From contig NZ_CP045201.1 of NCBI RefSeq assembly GCF_014899185.1, forward strand, positions 1,782,501 to 1,846,500: a DNA stretch of 64,000 nucleotides. The letters are read 5' to 3'. The number at the start of each line of letters is the position of its first letter. Positions within the stretch are counted from its first letter, which is position 1. The notes under the pieces were generated by a model. That model had not been told where the DNA came from. It made no database searches and saw only the letters and a program-made list of their open reading frames with translations. Below, in pieces: positions 35,294 to 44,287 of the stretch. A program made the position numbers and the translations under genes. Source of the stretch: Pseudooceanicola spongiae (GTDB lineage: Bacteria; Pseudomonadota; Alphaproteobacteria; Rhodobacterales; Rhodobacteraceae).

Positions 35294-35515
35294 CTAGCGC
35301 CCTTCGTCAGGATCCGCCTGTCCGATACCTTTGAAGACAAACTTGAACGGCAGCGCCCAGACGATCCCCAGAGCGACATAGATCAGCAGCTCCAGCCAGA
35401 TCGGCGGCCGCCCCAGCATCCCCATGATCGTCACCGCCACAACGATATAGAGCGGCAAGCCGATCACCAGAATGACCAGCGACCAACGTCTGCGCGCCTT
35501 GTAACTCAACGCCAT
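35294..35515 (-). CDS. DUF2842 small membrane protein
   Basis: 73-aa protein with two hydrophobic helices (SLVILVIGLPLYIVVAVTIM and WLELLIYVALGIVWALPF), a basic N-terminus (MALSYKARRRW) and a polar tail. It matches DUF2842, a family common in Rhodobacterales with unknown role. Start choice: GGGGGAGG lies 5 nt before the ATG at 35515; the longer frame from a TTG at 35530 overlaps that ribosome binding site. Confidence 0.85.
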   Translation of the reverse strand: MALSYKARRRWSLVILVIGLPLYIVVAVTIMGMLGRPPIWLELLIYVALGIVWALPFKFVFKGIGQADPDEGR

Positions 35516-35577
35516 CTCAGCCTCCCCCAAATGAAATTCCTAAAACGAACGGGCGCTCCTACAGAACGCCCGCTTCA

Positions 35578-35640
35578 TGTTTCCCTGTCTACAAATATCC
35601 CGGGTGAATTGCGCCTCAGGCGCAAGAGGGCAGAGCCCTC
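35578..35640. repeat. Composite structured repeat: arm plus two hairpins
   Basis: Repeat arm (35578-35605, minus sense) followed by TTGCGCC-TCA-GGCGCAA (35609-35625) and GAGGGC-AGA-GCCCTC (35626-35640). The same order, arm then two short-loop hairpins, occurs at 47314-47370 and 56259-56310. Here it lies just after the purA stop codon in purA's direction and may serve as its terminator. Confidence 0.65.
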
Positions 35641-35655
35641 CTGCACCCTTGGTCG

Positions 35656-36951
35656 TCAATCCGCGAAGGGGTCCGTCACCAGGATCGTGTCTTCGCGCTC
35701 CGGGCTGGTCGAGAGCAGGGCGACCGGGCAGTCGATCAGCTCTTCGACGCGACGGACGTACTTGATCGCATTGGCCGGAAGCTCCGCCCAGCTGCGCGCG
35801 CCCTCGGTGGATTCGCTCCAGCCCGGCATCTCTTCGTAAATCGGGACACAGCGGGCCTGCAGCTCGGCCGCCGTCGGCAGATACTCCAGCCGTTCGCCGT
35901 CGAGGTCATAGGCGACGCAGATCTTCAGCGTCTCAAAGCCGTCGAGCACATCCAGCTTGGTCAGCGCGATGCCGTTCATGCCGGAGGTCGCGCAGGTCTG
36001 GCGCAGCAGCGCCGCGTCGAACCAGCCGCAGCGGCGCTTGCGCCCCGTCACGGTGCCGAACTCGCGGCCCCGCTCGCCCAGACGCTGACCATCGTCGTCA
36101 AGCAGCTCGGTCGGGAACGGGCCTTCGCCGACGCGGGTGGTATAGGCCTTGACGATGCCGAGCACGAAATCGATCGCGCCCGGGCCCATGCCGACGCCCG
36201 TGGCCGCCTGCCCGGCGATCACGTTGGACGAGGTGACAAAGGGATAGGTGCCGAAATCGATGTCCAGCAGCGCGCCCTGGGCGCCCTCGAACAGGATCCG
36301 TTTGCCGGCCTTGCGCTTTTCGTTGAGCACCTTCCACACCGGCGCCGCATACTGCAGCACTTCGGGCGCGATCTCTTTCAGCTTGGTGAGCAGCGCGTCG
36401 CGGTCGACTTCCTCGATCCCCAGACCACGGCGCAGAGCGTTATGGTGCTCCAGCGCGCGGTCGACGCGGGTTTCCAGCGTCTTTTCGTCCGCCAGATCGG
36501 CGACGCGAACAGAGCGGCGGCCCACCTTGTCTTCATAGGCCGGGCCAATGCCGCGTCCTGTGGTGCCGATCTTGGTGCCCTTGCTGGCGGCTTCTTCACG
36601 GGCGCGGTCCAGCTCTCCGTGGATCGGCAGGATCAGCGGTGTGTTTTCCGCGACCATCAGCGTCTCGGGCGTGATCTCGACACCCTGTTCGCGGATCTTG
36701 GCGATCTCGCTGATCAGGTGCCAGGGGTCCAGCACGACGCCATTGCCGATCACCGACAGCTTGCCGCCGCGCACAACGCCAGACGGCAGCGCGTTCAGCT
36801 TGTACACCTTGCCATCGATGACCAGTGTATGGCCCGCGTTATGGCCGCCCTGAAAGCGCGCGATGACATCAGCGCGCTCGCTGAGCCAATCCACGATCTT
36901 GCCTTTCCCCTCGTCGCCCCACTGGGCGCCGACAACGACGACATTGGCCAT
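35656..36951 (-). CDS. purA: Adenylosuccinate synthetase
   Basis: 431-aa GTP-dependent enzyme joining IMP and aspartate on the AMP branch of purine synthesis. N-terminal [19 protein letters not shown] carries the P-loop and catalytic Asp; [10 protein letters not shown] has the catalytic His; [17 protein letters not shown] and [17 protein letters not shown] follow, and the GTP-base site is [10 protein letters not shown]. Length is standard. Confidence 0.97.
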   Translation of the reverse strand: MANVVVVGAQWGDEGKGKIVDWLSERADVIARFQGGHNAGHTLVIDGKVYKLNALPSGVVRGGKLSVIGNGVVLDPWHLISEIAKIREQGVEITPETLMVAENTPLILPIHGELDRAREEAASKGTKIGTTGRGIGPAYEDKVGRRSVRVADLADEKTLETRVDRALEHHNALRRGLGIEEVDRDALLTKLKEIAPEVLQYAAPVWKVLNEKRKAGKRILFEGAQGALLDIDFGTYPFVTSSNVIAGQAATGVGMGPGAIDFVLGIVKAYTTRVGEGPFPTELLDDDGQRLGERGREFGTVTGRKRRCGWFDAALLRQTCATSGMNGIALTKLDVLDGFETLKICVAYDLDGERLEYLPTAAELQARCVPIYEEMPGWSESTEGARSWAELPANAIKYVRRVEELIDCPVALLSTSPEREDTILVTDPFAD

Positions 36952-37281
36952 ATCCGGTCCTTTCGGTTCTGGTCGGTATTGGTCTGAAACTTATCTGCCC
37001 GCCTGCAAACCGCCCAAAGCGGCGCAAATTGACTGGCAAACCCGCGCCCGTATATCGAAGGGCACACACATGCGAAACCGAAATCTCGGCCCTCCATGGC
37101 CAACCAGCCCCCGATCCGGCGCCTTTTTACCGCTCATCGCGTCAAAGAGGAGCCCACCCGGCGTCCCTCTGCCTGTCACAGAGGGCGGCGCACCACCCTT
37201 TCGGCTTGCGACCTTGGCCAAGCTGTCCTAGAAACCGCCCATCCTGCACCAAGCAGCCGCTCAAGTTCGTATAGGTCCAGT
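36952..37281. other. Divergent spacer between purA and secG
   Basis: 330 bp that should contain the promoters of purA (minus) and secG (plus). No gene is supported: the open frames covering it are Pro/Arg-rich, without ribosome binding sites or motifs. No riboswitch fold was recognised by eye. Confidence 0.5.
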
Positions 37282-37659
37282 ATGGAAAACGTCGTCCTCA
37301 TCATCCACCTGATCCTGGCGCTCGCGCTGATCGGCGTGGTCCTGTTGCAACGCTCCGAAGGCGGCGGCCTCGGTATGGGCGGCGGCGGCGGTGGCGGTGC
37401 GATCTCCGGTCGTGCAGCCGCAACGGCCATGGCCAAGTTCACCTGGATCGCCGCGGGCCTGTTCATCTGCACCTCGCTGGCGCTGACGATCATCGCCGCC
37501 GAGAAATCCGCAGGCTCCTCGGTCCTCGACCGTCTTGGCACCGTCAGCGCCCCTGCGGCCAGCGACACCGTGCCCACCGATACGGCCCCTGCCGGATCGC
37601 TGCTGCCGCCCCCGGCGGGCAGCTCGGACGGCAACGCGCTGACCCCCTCCGCCGACTAA
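37282..37659 (+). CDS. secG: Preprotein translocase subunit SecG
   Basis: 125-aa inner-membrane accessory subunit of SecYEG. TM1 is VVLIIHLILALALIGVVLLQ followed by the conserved QRSEGGGLGMGGG loop, then TM2 (FTWIAAGLFICTSLALTIIA), and a Pro/Ala/Ser-rich tail typical of alphaproteobacterial SecG. The ATG at 37282 was chosen because the long upstream frame (from 37096) is not family-like. It is followed by pyrG, a common gene order in this family. Confidence 0.95.
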   Translation: MENVVLIIHLILALALIGVVLLQRSEGGGLGMGGGGGGGAISGRAAATAMAKFTWIAAGLFICTSLALTIIAAEKSAGSSVLDRLGTVSAPAASDTVPTDTAPAGSLLPPPAGSSDGNALTPSAD

Positions 37660-37780
37660 GCGGACACCGACTACGAGACCGACGCGGCCCGGACCCCCGG
37701 GCCGTTTCCCGTTTCGCCTGATTTGCATGGTCCGGGCGCCGTTTCGCGCCCTCCCCGCACCACCAGACACCAACAACACC

Positions 37781-37890
37781 TTGAGGGAAGCCCACCCCTC
37801 AAGGGCAGCATCTTGCGGAGCCATTGCCGAATGGCTCCGAATCTGTTATCGGTCAAATCCCGTGATGCTGCGGCCTTTCAGGCCGCTTTT
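37781..37890 (+). promoter_or_regulatory. Three successive hairpins between secG and pyrG
   Basis: Hairpin 1: TTGAGGG (37781-37787) with CCCTCAA (37796-37802). Hairpin 2: perfect 9-bp GGAGCCATT / AATGGCTCC with a 4-nt loop (37817-37838). Hairpin 3: GCGGCC-TTTCA-GGCCGC followed by TTTTG (37870-37890), an intrinsic terminator shape only ~50 bp before the pyrG ATG. Hairpin 3 may end secG transcription or attenuate pyrG. Confidence 0.6.
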
Positions 37891-37940
37891 GGGCATTGTT
37901 ATTTGCGCTTTCGCGCCGACCACTCACGGGAGCCTGATCC

Positions 37941-39584
37941 ATGGCACGGTATATCTTCATCACGGGCGGCGTCGTGTCGTCCCTGGGTAAAGGCTTGGCA
38001 TCCGCAGCCCTTGGCGCTCTGCTTCAGGCACGCGGCTTTTCTGTCCGCCTGCGCAAGCTCGACCCCTATCTCAACGTCGATCCGGGCACGATGTCGCCCT
38101 TTGAACACGGCGAGGTTTTCGTCACCGATGATGGTGCTGAAACCGATCTCGACCTTGGCCACTACGAACGCTTCACCGGCGTTGCGGCCCGCATGACCGA
38201 TTCCATTTCCTCTGGCCGGGTCTATTCCAACGTGCTGGAGAAGGAGCGTCGTGGCGACTACCTCGGCAAGACCATCCAGGTCGTCCCCCACGTCACCAAC
38301 GAGATCAAGGATTTCCTCCACATCGGTGACGATGAGGTCGACTTCATGCTCTGTGAAATCGGCGGCACCGTTGGCGACATCGAAGGCCTGCCCTTCTTCG
38401 AGGCGATCCGCCAGTTCAGCCACGACAAGCCGCGCGGCGAATGTATCTTCATGCACCTCACCCTGCTGCCCTATCTGGCCGCGTCCGGTGAGCTTAAGAC
38501 CAAGCCGACCCAGCACTCCGTCAAGGAACTGCAGAGCATCGGCATCGCGCCCGATATCCTCGTCTGCCGGTCCGAACAGCCGATCCCCGAAAAAGAGCGC
38601 GAGAAGATCGCCCTCTTCTGCAACGTCCGCAAGGAAGCCGTCGTTGCCGCCTATGATCTGAAATCGATCTACGAGGCGCCCCTCGCCTATCACCGCGAAG
38701 GTCTCGATCAGGCGGTGTTGGACGCGTTCCAGATTTCCCCCGCGCCGAAACCCGACCTCACGGTCTGGCAGGACGTGCAGGACCGGATCTATCACACCGA
38801 CGGTCAGGTCAATATCGCCATCGTCGGCAAGTACACGCAGCTTGAAGACGCCTACAAGTCGATCAAGGAAGCGCTGATCCACGGTGGCATGGCCAACCGG
38901 ATCAAGGTCAACGTCCGTTGGGTCGATGCCGAGATCTTCGATCACGACGATGCGGCCGACCACCTTGAGGGCTTCCATGCCATCCTCGTGCCCGGCGGCT
39001 TTGGCGAACGCGGCACCGAAGGCAAGATCAAGGCGGCCGAGTTCGCGCGCACCCGCAAGATCCCCTACCTCGGGATCTGTCTGGGCATGCAGATGGCGGT
39101 CATCGAGGCGGCGCGTAACCTCGCGCACATCGAAACCGCCGGCTCTGAGGAGTTCGACCACGAAGCGGGCCAGAAACGCTTTGAGCCGGTCGTCTATCAC
39201 CTCAAGGAATGGGTGCAGGGCAACCACGCGATCAAGCGCAAGGTCGGCGACGACAAGGGCGGCACCATGCGCCTTGGCGCCTATGACGCGACGCTGAAAG
39301 ACGGCTCCAAAGTGGCCGAGATCTACGGCTCCACCGCGATCGAGGAACGTCACCGTCACCGCTATGAGGTCGACGTGAAATACCGCGAGCAGCTGGAAAC
39401 CTGTGGCCTGACCTTCTCCGGCATGTCCCCCGATGGCAAACTGCCCGAGATCGTCGAGATCGCGGACCATCCGTGGTTCATTGGCGTCCAGTTCCACCCC
39501 GAGCTGAAGTCGAAACCCTTCGCGCCGCACCCCCTGTTCAAGGACTTCGTGCGCGCCGCCAAGGACATCTCGCGTCTGGTCTGA
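37941..39584 (+). CDS. pyrG: CTP synthase
   Basis: 547-aa glutamine-dependent enzyme converting UTP to CTP. The N-terminal synthetase domain begins [18 protein letters not shown] (P-loop) and includes [20 protein letters not shown]. The C-terminal class I glutaminase domain has GICLGMQ with the nucleophile Cys and QFHPE with His/Glu. Length is standard. A strong terminator follows at 39609-39637. Confidence 0.97.
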   Translation: MARYIFITGGVVSSLGKGLASAALGALLQARGFSVRLRKLDPYLNVDPGTMSPFEHGEVFVTDDGAETDLDLGHYERFTGVAARMTDSISSGRVYSNVLEKERRGDYLGKTIQVVPHVTNEIKDFLHIGDDEVDFMLCEIGGTVGDIEGLPFFEAIRQFSHDKPRGECIFMHLTLLPYLAASGELKTKPTQHSVKELQSIGIAPDILVCRSEQPIPEKEREKIALFCNVRKEAVVAAYDLKSIYEAPLAYHREGLDQAVLDAFQISPAPKPDLTVWQDVQDRIYHTDGQVNIAIVGKYTQLEDAYKSIKEALIHGGMANRIKVNVRWVDAEIFDHDDAADHLEGFHAILVPGGFGERGTEGKIKAAEFARTRKIPYLGICLGMQMAVIEAARNLAHIETAGSEEFDHEAGQKRFEPVVYHLKEWVQGNHAIKRKVGDDKGGTMRLGAYDATLKDGSKVAEIYGSTAIEERHRHRYEVDVKYREQLETCGLTFSGMSPDGKLPEIVEIADHPWFIGVQFHPELKSKPFAPHPLFKDFVRAAKDISRLV

Positions 39585-39608
39585 TCCGGCCTCACACAGC
39601 ACCATCCG

Positions 39609-39637
39609 AAAAAGCCCCGACCCGTTCGGGGCTTTTT
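39609..39637 (+). terminator. Rho-independent terminator of pyrG
   Basis: Perfect 12-bp stem AAAAAGCCCCGA / TCGGGGCTTTTT with a 5-nt loop, with the T-run as part of the right arm. It is 24 bp after the pyrG stop codon. The symmetrical A- and T-runs could also work on the other strand. Confidence 0.9.
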
Positions 39638-39659
39638 CACGTTTATGTGACTCACGGGT

Positions 39660-39685
39660 GGAACCTTAGCGCCCGATCCCTCGTT
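39660..39685 (+). promoter_or_regulatory. ECF (EcfG-like) sigma promoter
   Basis: GGAAC (39660-39664), exactly 17 bases, CGTT (39682-39685). This matches the alphaproteobacterial EcfG general-stress promoter consensus GGAAC-N16/17-CGTT. It lies right after the pyrG terminator and about 70 bp before the ATG of a 22-codon gene, so it can only serve that gene. Confidence 0.65.
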
Positions 39686-39756
39686 GTATGACTGACAGAA
39701 CAACAGAGCGGGGATGCTCCCCACTCTCAGTCAAAGCAAACTTTAGGAGAGCGGAT

Positions 39757-39825
39757 ATGAACTCGATTATTTACCTCGTCGGCCTGGTTGTCATCGTCCT
39801 TGCGATCGTCGGCTTCGTGCTCTGA
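39757..39825 (+). CDS. 22-residue single-pass membrane miniprotein
   Basis: ATG at 39757 with AGGAGA at 39745-39750 (6-nt spacing) and TGA at 39823. The product starts MNSIIYLVGL and continues as an unbroken hydrophobic stretch (Val/Ile/Leu/Gly) ending GFVL, enough for one membrane helix with nothing else. A second gene of the same length and pattern (SxxYLxGLxVIVLxIV) is at 40190. It sits behind a GGAAC-N17-CGTT promoter and after the pyrG terminator, so it is a stand-alone unit. Function unknown; a stress-induced membrane peptide is a reasonable guess. Confidence 0.75.
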   Translation: MNSIIYLVGLVVIVLAIVGFVL

Positions 39826-40189
39826 TCTGAGCCACCATGCCGTGCCATGAGGACACCCGTTGTCCGGGCACCAGATGAGGGCACCTCCCGAGGGCCCATA
39901 CCACGGGCTTCTCCCGCCCCGACAGAACCGGCAACGTCCCCTTCCCTCGGCGTTCGCCGGTTTTGTTGTATCCGGCTCCCCGACAGGCCCCTCCGGTTGA
40001 GGACGCAGCGTCACAAACCGCCACCGCGTTGTTTTCCCTCAGACATCGTCAAAAATCAGCTTATGATTGCAGCGACAGGCGCAGCACAGTCACAGCGCGA
40101 ACCGCGATCCGACCGCCCCAGCGCCAGAGTCATACTAAAACCCGCACGACACGTCCCACCCCCGGCCCCCTCAATCAGGAAAGACCGTC
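39826..40189. other. Spacer between the two miniprotein genes
   Basis: 364 bp without a supported gene. Overlapping frames on both strands are compositionally odd and unlike any family. No GGAAC-N16/17-CGTT was found ahead of the second miniprotein. A small RNA cannot be excluded. Confidence 0.45.
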
Positions 40190-40258
40190 ATGAGTTCTGC
40201 TCTCTACCTCGCCGGTCTGATCGTTATTGTTCTGGTCATCGTGAACGTCGTCACCTGA
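40190..40258 (+). CDS. Second 22-residue membrane miniprotein, paralogue of the first
   Basis: ATG at 40190 with AGGAAAG at 40177-40183 (6-nt spacing), TGA at 40256. The sequence begins MSSALYLAGLIVIV and ends NVVT. It shares length, the xSxxYLxGLxVIVLxIV pattern and a good ribosome binding site with the gene at 39757, which makes chance unlikely. One predicted membrane helix, no other domain. Confidence 0.72.
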   Translation: MSSALYLAGLIVIVLVIVNVVT

Positions 40259-40480
40259 TCACCCTAGCTGCAGTGCGGCTCTGTCCCTCCGCCTCCGATC
40301 CAGCGACAGCCCACGCGCATCACGCCCCGGGACGGACCACGCGCAACTGAACAGTTCATGAACTTACCGCTGCGACACCATAGAAATAGATCGCAATAGC
40401 TACGCCAAACGTTTAACAATGTTTGCGCAAATGCCCGCAGCAGCGGGCCAGACCCCCTTTTCAGGGAAAGGCGCAAAACG

Positions 40481-41491
40481 GTGGCTGACATTCGTCTCTC
40501 GGACGATCTGAATTACGACATGCTGTTCAAGAACCTTCCCGCGCCCTGTCTGGTGCTGGATCGCAATATGCACATCATCACGGCCACACAGAAATACCTC
40601 GAAACCGTGCAGCGCCCCCTGGCCGAGATCGTCGGACGCTATGCCTTCGACGTCTTCCCCGAAAGCGGCGAGCGGCTGAAGCTCTTCAAGGATGCCGTGA
40701 ACCTCGCGCTTGCCGGCGAGGAGAACACGCTGGTCAAGGTGCCCTACGCCGTGCCCGCCACCGCCCCCGATGGCACCCAAACCATGCGCGAGATCTGGTG
40801 GACCTGTCATCACAAGCCGGTCTTTGATGCCAACGGCAAAGTGCTCTGCGTGATCCAGAACGCGCAGGACGTGACCCAGCAGGTCAAGGCGGAAAAGCTC
40901 AAGGATGCCATCGCAGCGGAACTGCAGCACCGCGTCGGCAATATCCTCGGGCTGGTCTCCGTCATCGCGCGCCGCACCGCCGGCACGTCGGAAAACCTCA
41001 CCGACTTCCTCAAGAAGTTCGACGGCCGTGTGCAGGCCCTGTCGCGCACCCATTCCTATCTGACCGGCACCAACTGGGATCGCATGACCATCGAAAAGAT
41101 CGTCTCGCGTCAGCTGGCCGATTACTTTGAGCTCGACGGCGAACAGATCACCCTGGTCGGCGGCGATATCGCCCTCAACCCAGCCGAGGCGCAGATCCTC
41201 ACCCTCGCCATTCACGAGCTGACGACCAACTCGGTGAAATACGGCGCGCTGAAGACGCCTCAGGGGCGGCTGAACGTGGCCTGGCGCCGCGTCGGCCCCT
41301 CGGGCTATGATCTGGAATGGCGCGAGGACGGCATCGAAGCCGTGGTGCCGAAAGGCGGCCAGAAGGGCTTCGGCTCGCTGATCCTGGACGAGATCGTGCC
41401 CGCACAGCTTCAGGCCAAATCGCAGCGCGATCTTGGGGCCTCGTCGTTCCACTATCACCTCTCGGTCCCCGAACGCGCCATTCCCGCCTGA
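40481..41491 (+). CDS. HWE-family sensor histidine kinase with PAS domain
   Basis: 336-aa soluble kinase without membrane helices. Residues ~10-135 form a PAS domain (LFKNLPAPCLVLDRNMHIIT, then WTCHHKPVFDANGKVLCVIQ) with no obvious flavin Cys motif (no NCRFLQ). The phospho-acceptor is H150 in ELQHRVGNIL. The catalytic domain has the HWE signature: His in HELTTNSVKYGAL and WxE in LEWREDG. The GTG at 40481 follows GGGAAAGG. HWE and HisKA2 kinases often feed the alphaproteobacterial general stress response. No response regulator is adjacent. It is 222 bp after the second miniprotein gene. Confidence 0.9.
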   Translation: MADIRLSDDLNYDMLFKNLPAPCLVLDRNMHIITATQKYLETVQRPLAEIVGRYAFDVFPESGERLKLFKDAVNLALAGEENTLVKVPYAVPATAPDGTQTMREIWWTCHHKPVFDANGKVLCVIQNAQDVTQQVKAEKLKDAIAAELQHRVGNILGLVSVIARRTAGTSENLTDFLKKFDGRVQALSRTHSYLTGTNWDRMTIEKIVSRQLADYFELDGEQITLVGGDIALNPAEAQILTLAIHELTTNSVKYGALKTPQGRLNVAWRRVGPSGYDLEWREDGIEAVVPKGGQKGFGSLILDEIVPAQLQAKSQRDLGASSFHYHLSVPERAIPA

Positions 41492-41635
41492 GGCCGCGCT
41501 GCGCCGTTAACGTTTGCGTCGGGCGGCTCTGACGCACCGCCCGGATACCGTTCAGATACCGACCGAATACCGACATGCCGATTTCGCCGTTTTGCCTCGT
41601 TAACCCGGCGAAATTGTCCCCGCTGAGCGAAATGC

Positions 41636-41670
41636 AAAAAGGGCCGCCCCCAGCAGGGGACGGCCCTTTC
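41636..41670. terminator. Bidirectional hairpin between HWE kinase and MHS transporter
   Basis: GGGCCGCCCC and GGGGACGGCCC pair around a short loop, flanked by AAAAA on the left and TTTC on the right. It lies between convergent genes and can end both transcripts. Confidence 0.7.
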
Positions 41671-41691
41671 GCTTGGTCAGAAACGGCGGCG

Positions 41692-42990
41692 TCAGACCTT
41701 GTCGCGGCCCATCGCCAGCACACAGAGCAGCGTGATCACGGCGGCGATCAGCATGTAATACCCGACATAGGCCATGCCATAACTCGCCTGCAGATAGGTC
41801 GCGATATAGGGCGCCAGCGAGGCCCCGACGATACCGGCAAAGTTGAACGCCAGCGAGGATCCGGTATAGCGCACCGCCGTCGGAAAGGGCGCCGCAAGAG
41901 CCGCCCCGATGACGCCATAGGTCACGCCCATCAGCATCATGGCGATGGTGACAAAGCCATAAACGCCCGCCAGGCTGCCCGACAGCAGCGGGTCCAGCAG
42001 GAACGAGAAGACGGCAATCGCGACCGTCACCCCCACCAACACGGTATAGCGGCTGACGCGGTCGGCGACCTTGCCGGCCAGCGGGATGAAGACACCAAAG
42101 ACAATCGCACCCCAAAGCTGCACATGCAGCGCCTGCGTCAGCGACATCTGAAGGACTTTTACGTTATAGCTCAACAGGTAAGCGGTGCCGATGTAGAACA
42201 GCACGAAGGTCGCCAGCGCCACGAAAGTGCCCAGGAACAGGCTGCGTTTATGGGTGCGGAACACCTCGATGAAGGGCACCGAGACGCGCTCTTCCTTGTC
42301 CATCGCCTTCTGAAACGCGGTGGTTTCGGCCAGCGACAGACGCACCCAGAGGCCGATCACGATCAGCACGATCGAGCCGAGGAACGGGATCCGCCAGCCC
42401 CAGGCCAGCAGGTCTTCGCGGCTCATGAAGGTCAGCAGCACGGTGAACAGACCCGACGACAGGAACAGCCCGATCGGCGCGCCCAGTTGCGGGAACATGC
42501 CGTACCAGCTTTTCTTGCCCTCCGGTGCGTTCTCGGTCGCGATCAGCACCGCGCCGCCCCATTCGCCGCCAAGGCCAAAGCCCTGCCCGAACCGGCACAA
42601 CGCCAGCAGCGCCGGGGCGGCCACGCCGATGCTGGCATAGGTCGGCAGCATGCCGATGATGACGGTGGAAACACCCATGGTCAGCAGCGCCGCCACCAGC
42701 GTCGCCTTGCGCCCGACCCGGTCGCCAAAGTGGCCAAACACCACCGCCCCAAGAGGGCGCGCAAAGAACGCAATCGAGAAGGTCGCGAAGCTGGCCAGCA
42801 GCGCGGTCGTGGCATCCTCACCGGGGAAAAACAGGCTCGGGAACACCAGAACGGCGGCGGTCGCATAGACGTAAAAGTCAAAGAATTCAATGGTCGTGCC
42901 AATCAGACTGGCCAGCAGCACGCGGCTTGGCTTGTTCAATGGCGTCGTGTGGTCCGCCGGGCTCGCGGCGGGTCTGGTCGTCTGTGTCAT
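41692..42990 (-). CDS. MFS transporter, metabolite:H+ symporter (MHS) family
   Basis: 432-aa twelve-helix secondary transporter. MHS features are LLASLIGTTIEFFDFYVYATAA in TM1, the MFS loop motif GHFGDRVGRKATLV, and CRFGQGFGLGGEWGGAVLIATENAP. Relatives (ShiA, ProP, KgtP, citrate and benzoate-type carriers) import organic acids or compatible solutes with protons; substrate not predictable. The ATG at 42990 (MTQTTRP) is preferred over a 98-codon longer frame. No regulator is adjacent. Confidence 0.9.
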   Translation of the reverse strand: MTQTTRPAASPADHTTPLNKPSRVLLASLIGTTIEFFDFYVYATAAVLVFPSLFFPGEDATTALLASFATFSIAFFARPLGAVVFGHFGDRVGRKATLVAALLTMGVSTVIIGMLPTYASIGVAAPALLALCRFGQGFGLGGEWGGAVLIATENAPEGKKSWYGMFPQLGAPIGLFLSSGLFTVLLTFMSREDLLAWGWRIPFLGSIVLIVIGLWVRLSLAETTAFQKAMDKEERVSVPFIEVFRTHKRSLFLGTFVALATFVLFYIGTAYLLSYNVKVLQMSLTQALHVQLWGAIVFGVFIPLAGKVADRVSRYTVLVGVTVAIAVFSFLLDPLLSGSLAGVYGFVTIAMMLMGVTYGVIGAALAAPFPTAVRYTGSSLAFNFAGIVGASLAPYIATYLQASYGMAYVGYYMLIAAVITLLCVLAMGRDKV

Positions 42991-43282
42991 GTCATTCGTC
43001 CGGTTGATTTCGGCTGCGGTCAGGGGGGCTGGCGCAAGGGTCGAAAAGGCGCTCTGGCAAGCCCGGCCGCTGGGTTTGGCGGGCCTAACGCAACAAAGAT
43101 GCGCCCGAAAGGTGATTATTGAAATTTTAGGTGATCGCATGACGGGTTTGACGAAATTGCATGGCTTTTCGCCCCGCGCCCTGTCAGGCTGACCTGGCAT
43201 AAAATCGTTACATCCCGATGCCATACACCGCCGGTACGCCGCCCCCGCGCGCGCTCCCTCTCCCTGCCTCCAAGGACGCCCC

Positions 43283-44200
43283 ATGCCTGCTGACGATTAC
43301 GCCCCCTCCGAAGACTGGCTTGAGGCCGAGTTGCGCGACACCCTCGACGAGGACTTCGAGATCGAGCTGGAAGACGCCATCCTGTCGATGAAGATCCGCG
43401 AAATCTACAACAAGGCGCATCCCCCCTCGCTGCCGAGCGCGGATTACTTCCGCACCCTGCTGCGGCTGCAGGCTGAGCTGATCAAGCTGCAGGACTGGGT
43501 CGTGCACCACAAGGAAAAGGTCGTCGTGATCTTCGAGGGCCGCGACAGCGCCGGCAAGGGCGGCGTCATCAAGCGGATCGCGCAGCGCTTGAACCCACGC
43601 GTCGTACGCACCGTCGCCCTGCCCGCGCCGTCGGACCGCGAAAAGACCCAGTGGTACTTCCAGCGCTACGTCCCCCACCTGCCCGCCGGTGGCGAGATCG
43701 TGCTGTTCGACCGCTCCTGGTACAACCGCGCCGGGGTCGAGCGGGTGATGGGCTTTGCCTCCGAACCCGAGGTTGAACAGTTCTTCGATGACGTCCCGGA
43801 ATTTGAACGGATGCTGGTCCGCTCCGGCATCCGCGTGGTGAAATACTGGTTCTCGATCACCGACGAGGAACAGCAGATGCGCTTTCTGATGCGCATCCAT
43901 GACCCGCTGAAACAGTGGAAACTTTCGCCCATGGACCTGCAAAGCCGCGTCCGCTGGGAACAATACACCAAGGCCAAGGAAGAGATGTTCGCCCGCACCA
44001 ATATCGACGAGGCGCCCTGGTACATCGTGCCCGGCAACGACAAGAAGCGCGCCCGCCTGAACTGCATGGACCACCTGCTGACGCTGTTCCCCTACACCGA
44101 CGTCCCGCATGAGGAGGTCGCCCTGCCCAACCGCGTCTACAAGGGCGATTACGAACGCGCAGTGCTGCCGCCCGACCTCTACGTGCCGTCGAAATACTGA
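43283..44200 (+). CDS. ppk2: Polyphosphate kinase 2
   Basis: 305-aa PPK2 family enzyme using polyphosphate to phosphorylate nucleotides. Walker A is VIFEGRDSAGKGGVIKRI, Walker B/lid is VLFDRSWYNRAGVERVMGF, and YWFSITDEEQQMRFLMRIHDPLKQWKLSPMD is the lid and catalytic segment. The single-domain length fits class I (NDP to NTP), although the class cannot be fixed by eye. AAGGA precedes the ATG by 8 nt. Confidence 0.94.
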   Translation: MPADDYAPSEDWLEAELRDTLDEDFEIELEDAILSMKIREIYNKAHPPSLPSADYFRTLLRLQAELIKLQDWVVHHKEKVVVIFEGRDSAGKGGVIKRIAQRLNPRVVRTVALPAPSDREKTQWYFQRYVPHLPAGGEIVLFDRSWYNRAGVERVMGFASEPEVEQFFDDVPEFERMLVRSGIRVVKYWFSITDEEQQMRFLMRIHDPLKQWKLSPMDLQSRVRWEQYTKAKEEMFARTNIDEAPWYIVPGNDKKRARLNCMDHLLTLFPYTDVPHEEVALPNRVYKGDYERAVLPPDLYVPSKY

Positions 44201-44287
44201 CCCGCCTCCGGACCGGGCGCAAATACGTGAACGGCCGGGCATCATTCTTCATTGGCGGCGCGTCCTGCGCCGCCTATATCATTTCTT

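Noticed and set aside
32059..35379. 1106-codon open frame antisense to valS
   Set aside because: It is the mirror of valS codon bias (GC-rich third positions leave the opposite strand open), has Gly/Asp/Val/His-rich composition and no family motif.
37069..37231. Short frames with ATG in the purA-secG spacer
   Set aside because: No ribosome binding site, no motif, and composition like the surrounding non-coding sequence.
37899..39605. 568-codon open frame antisense to pyrG
   Set aside because: Same shadow effect; no motif or ribosome binding site, while pyrG itself is unmistakable.
39847..40350. Frame of 167 codons spanning the miniprotein spacer
   Set aside because: Pro/Arg/His-rich, no ribosome binding site, and it covers the second miniprotein gene, which has much better signals.
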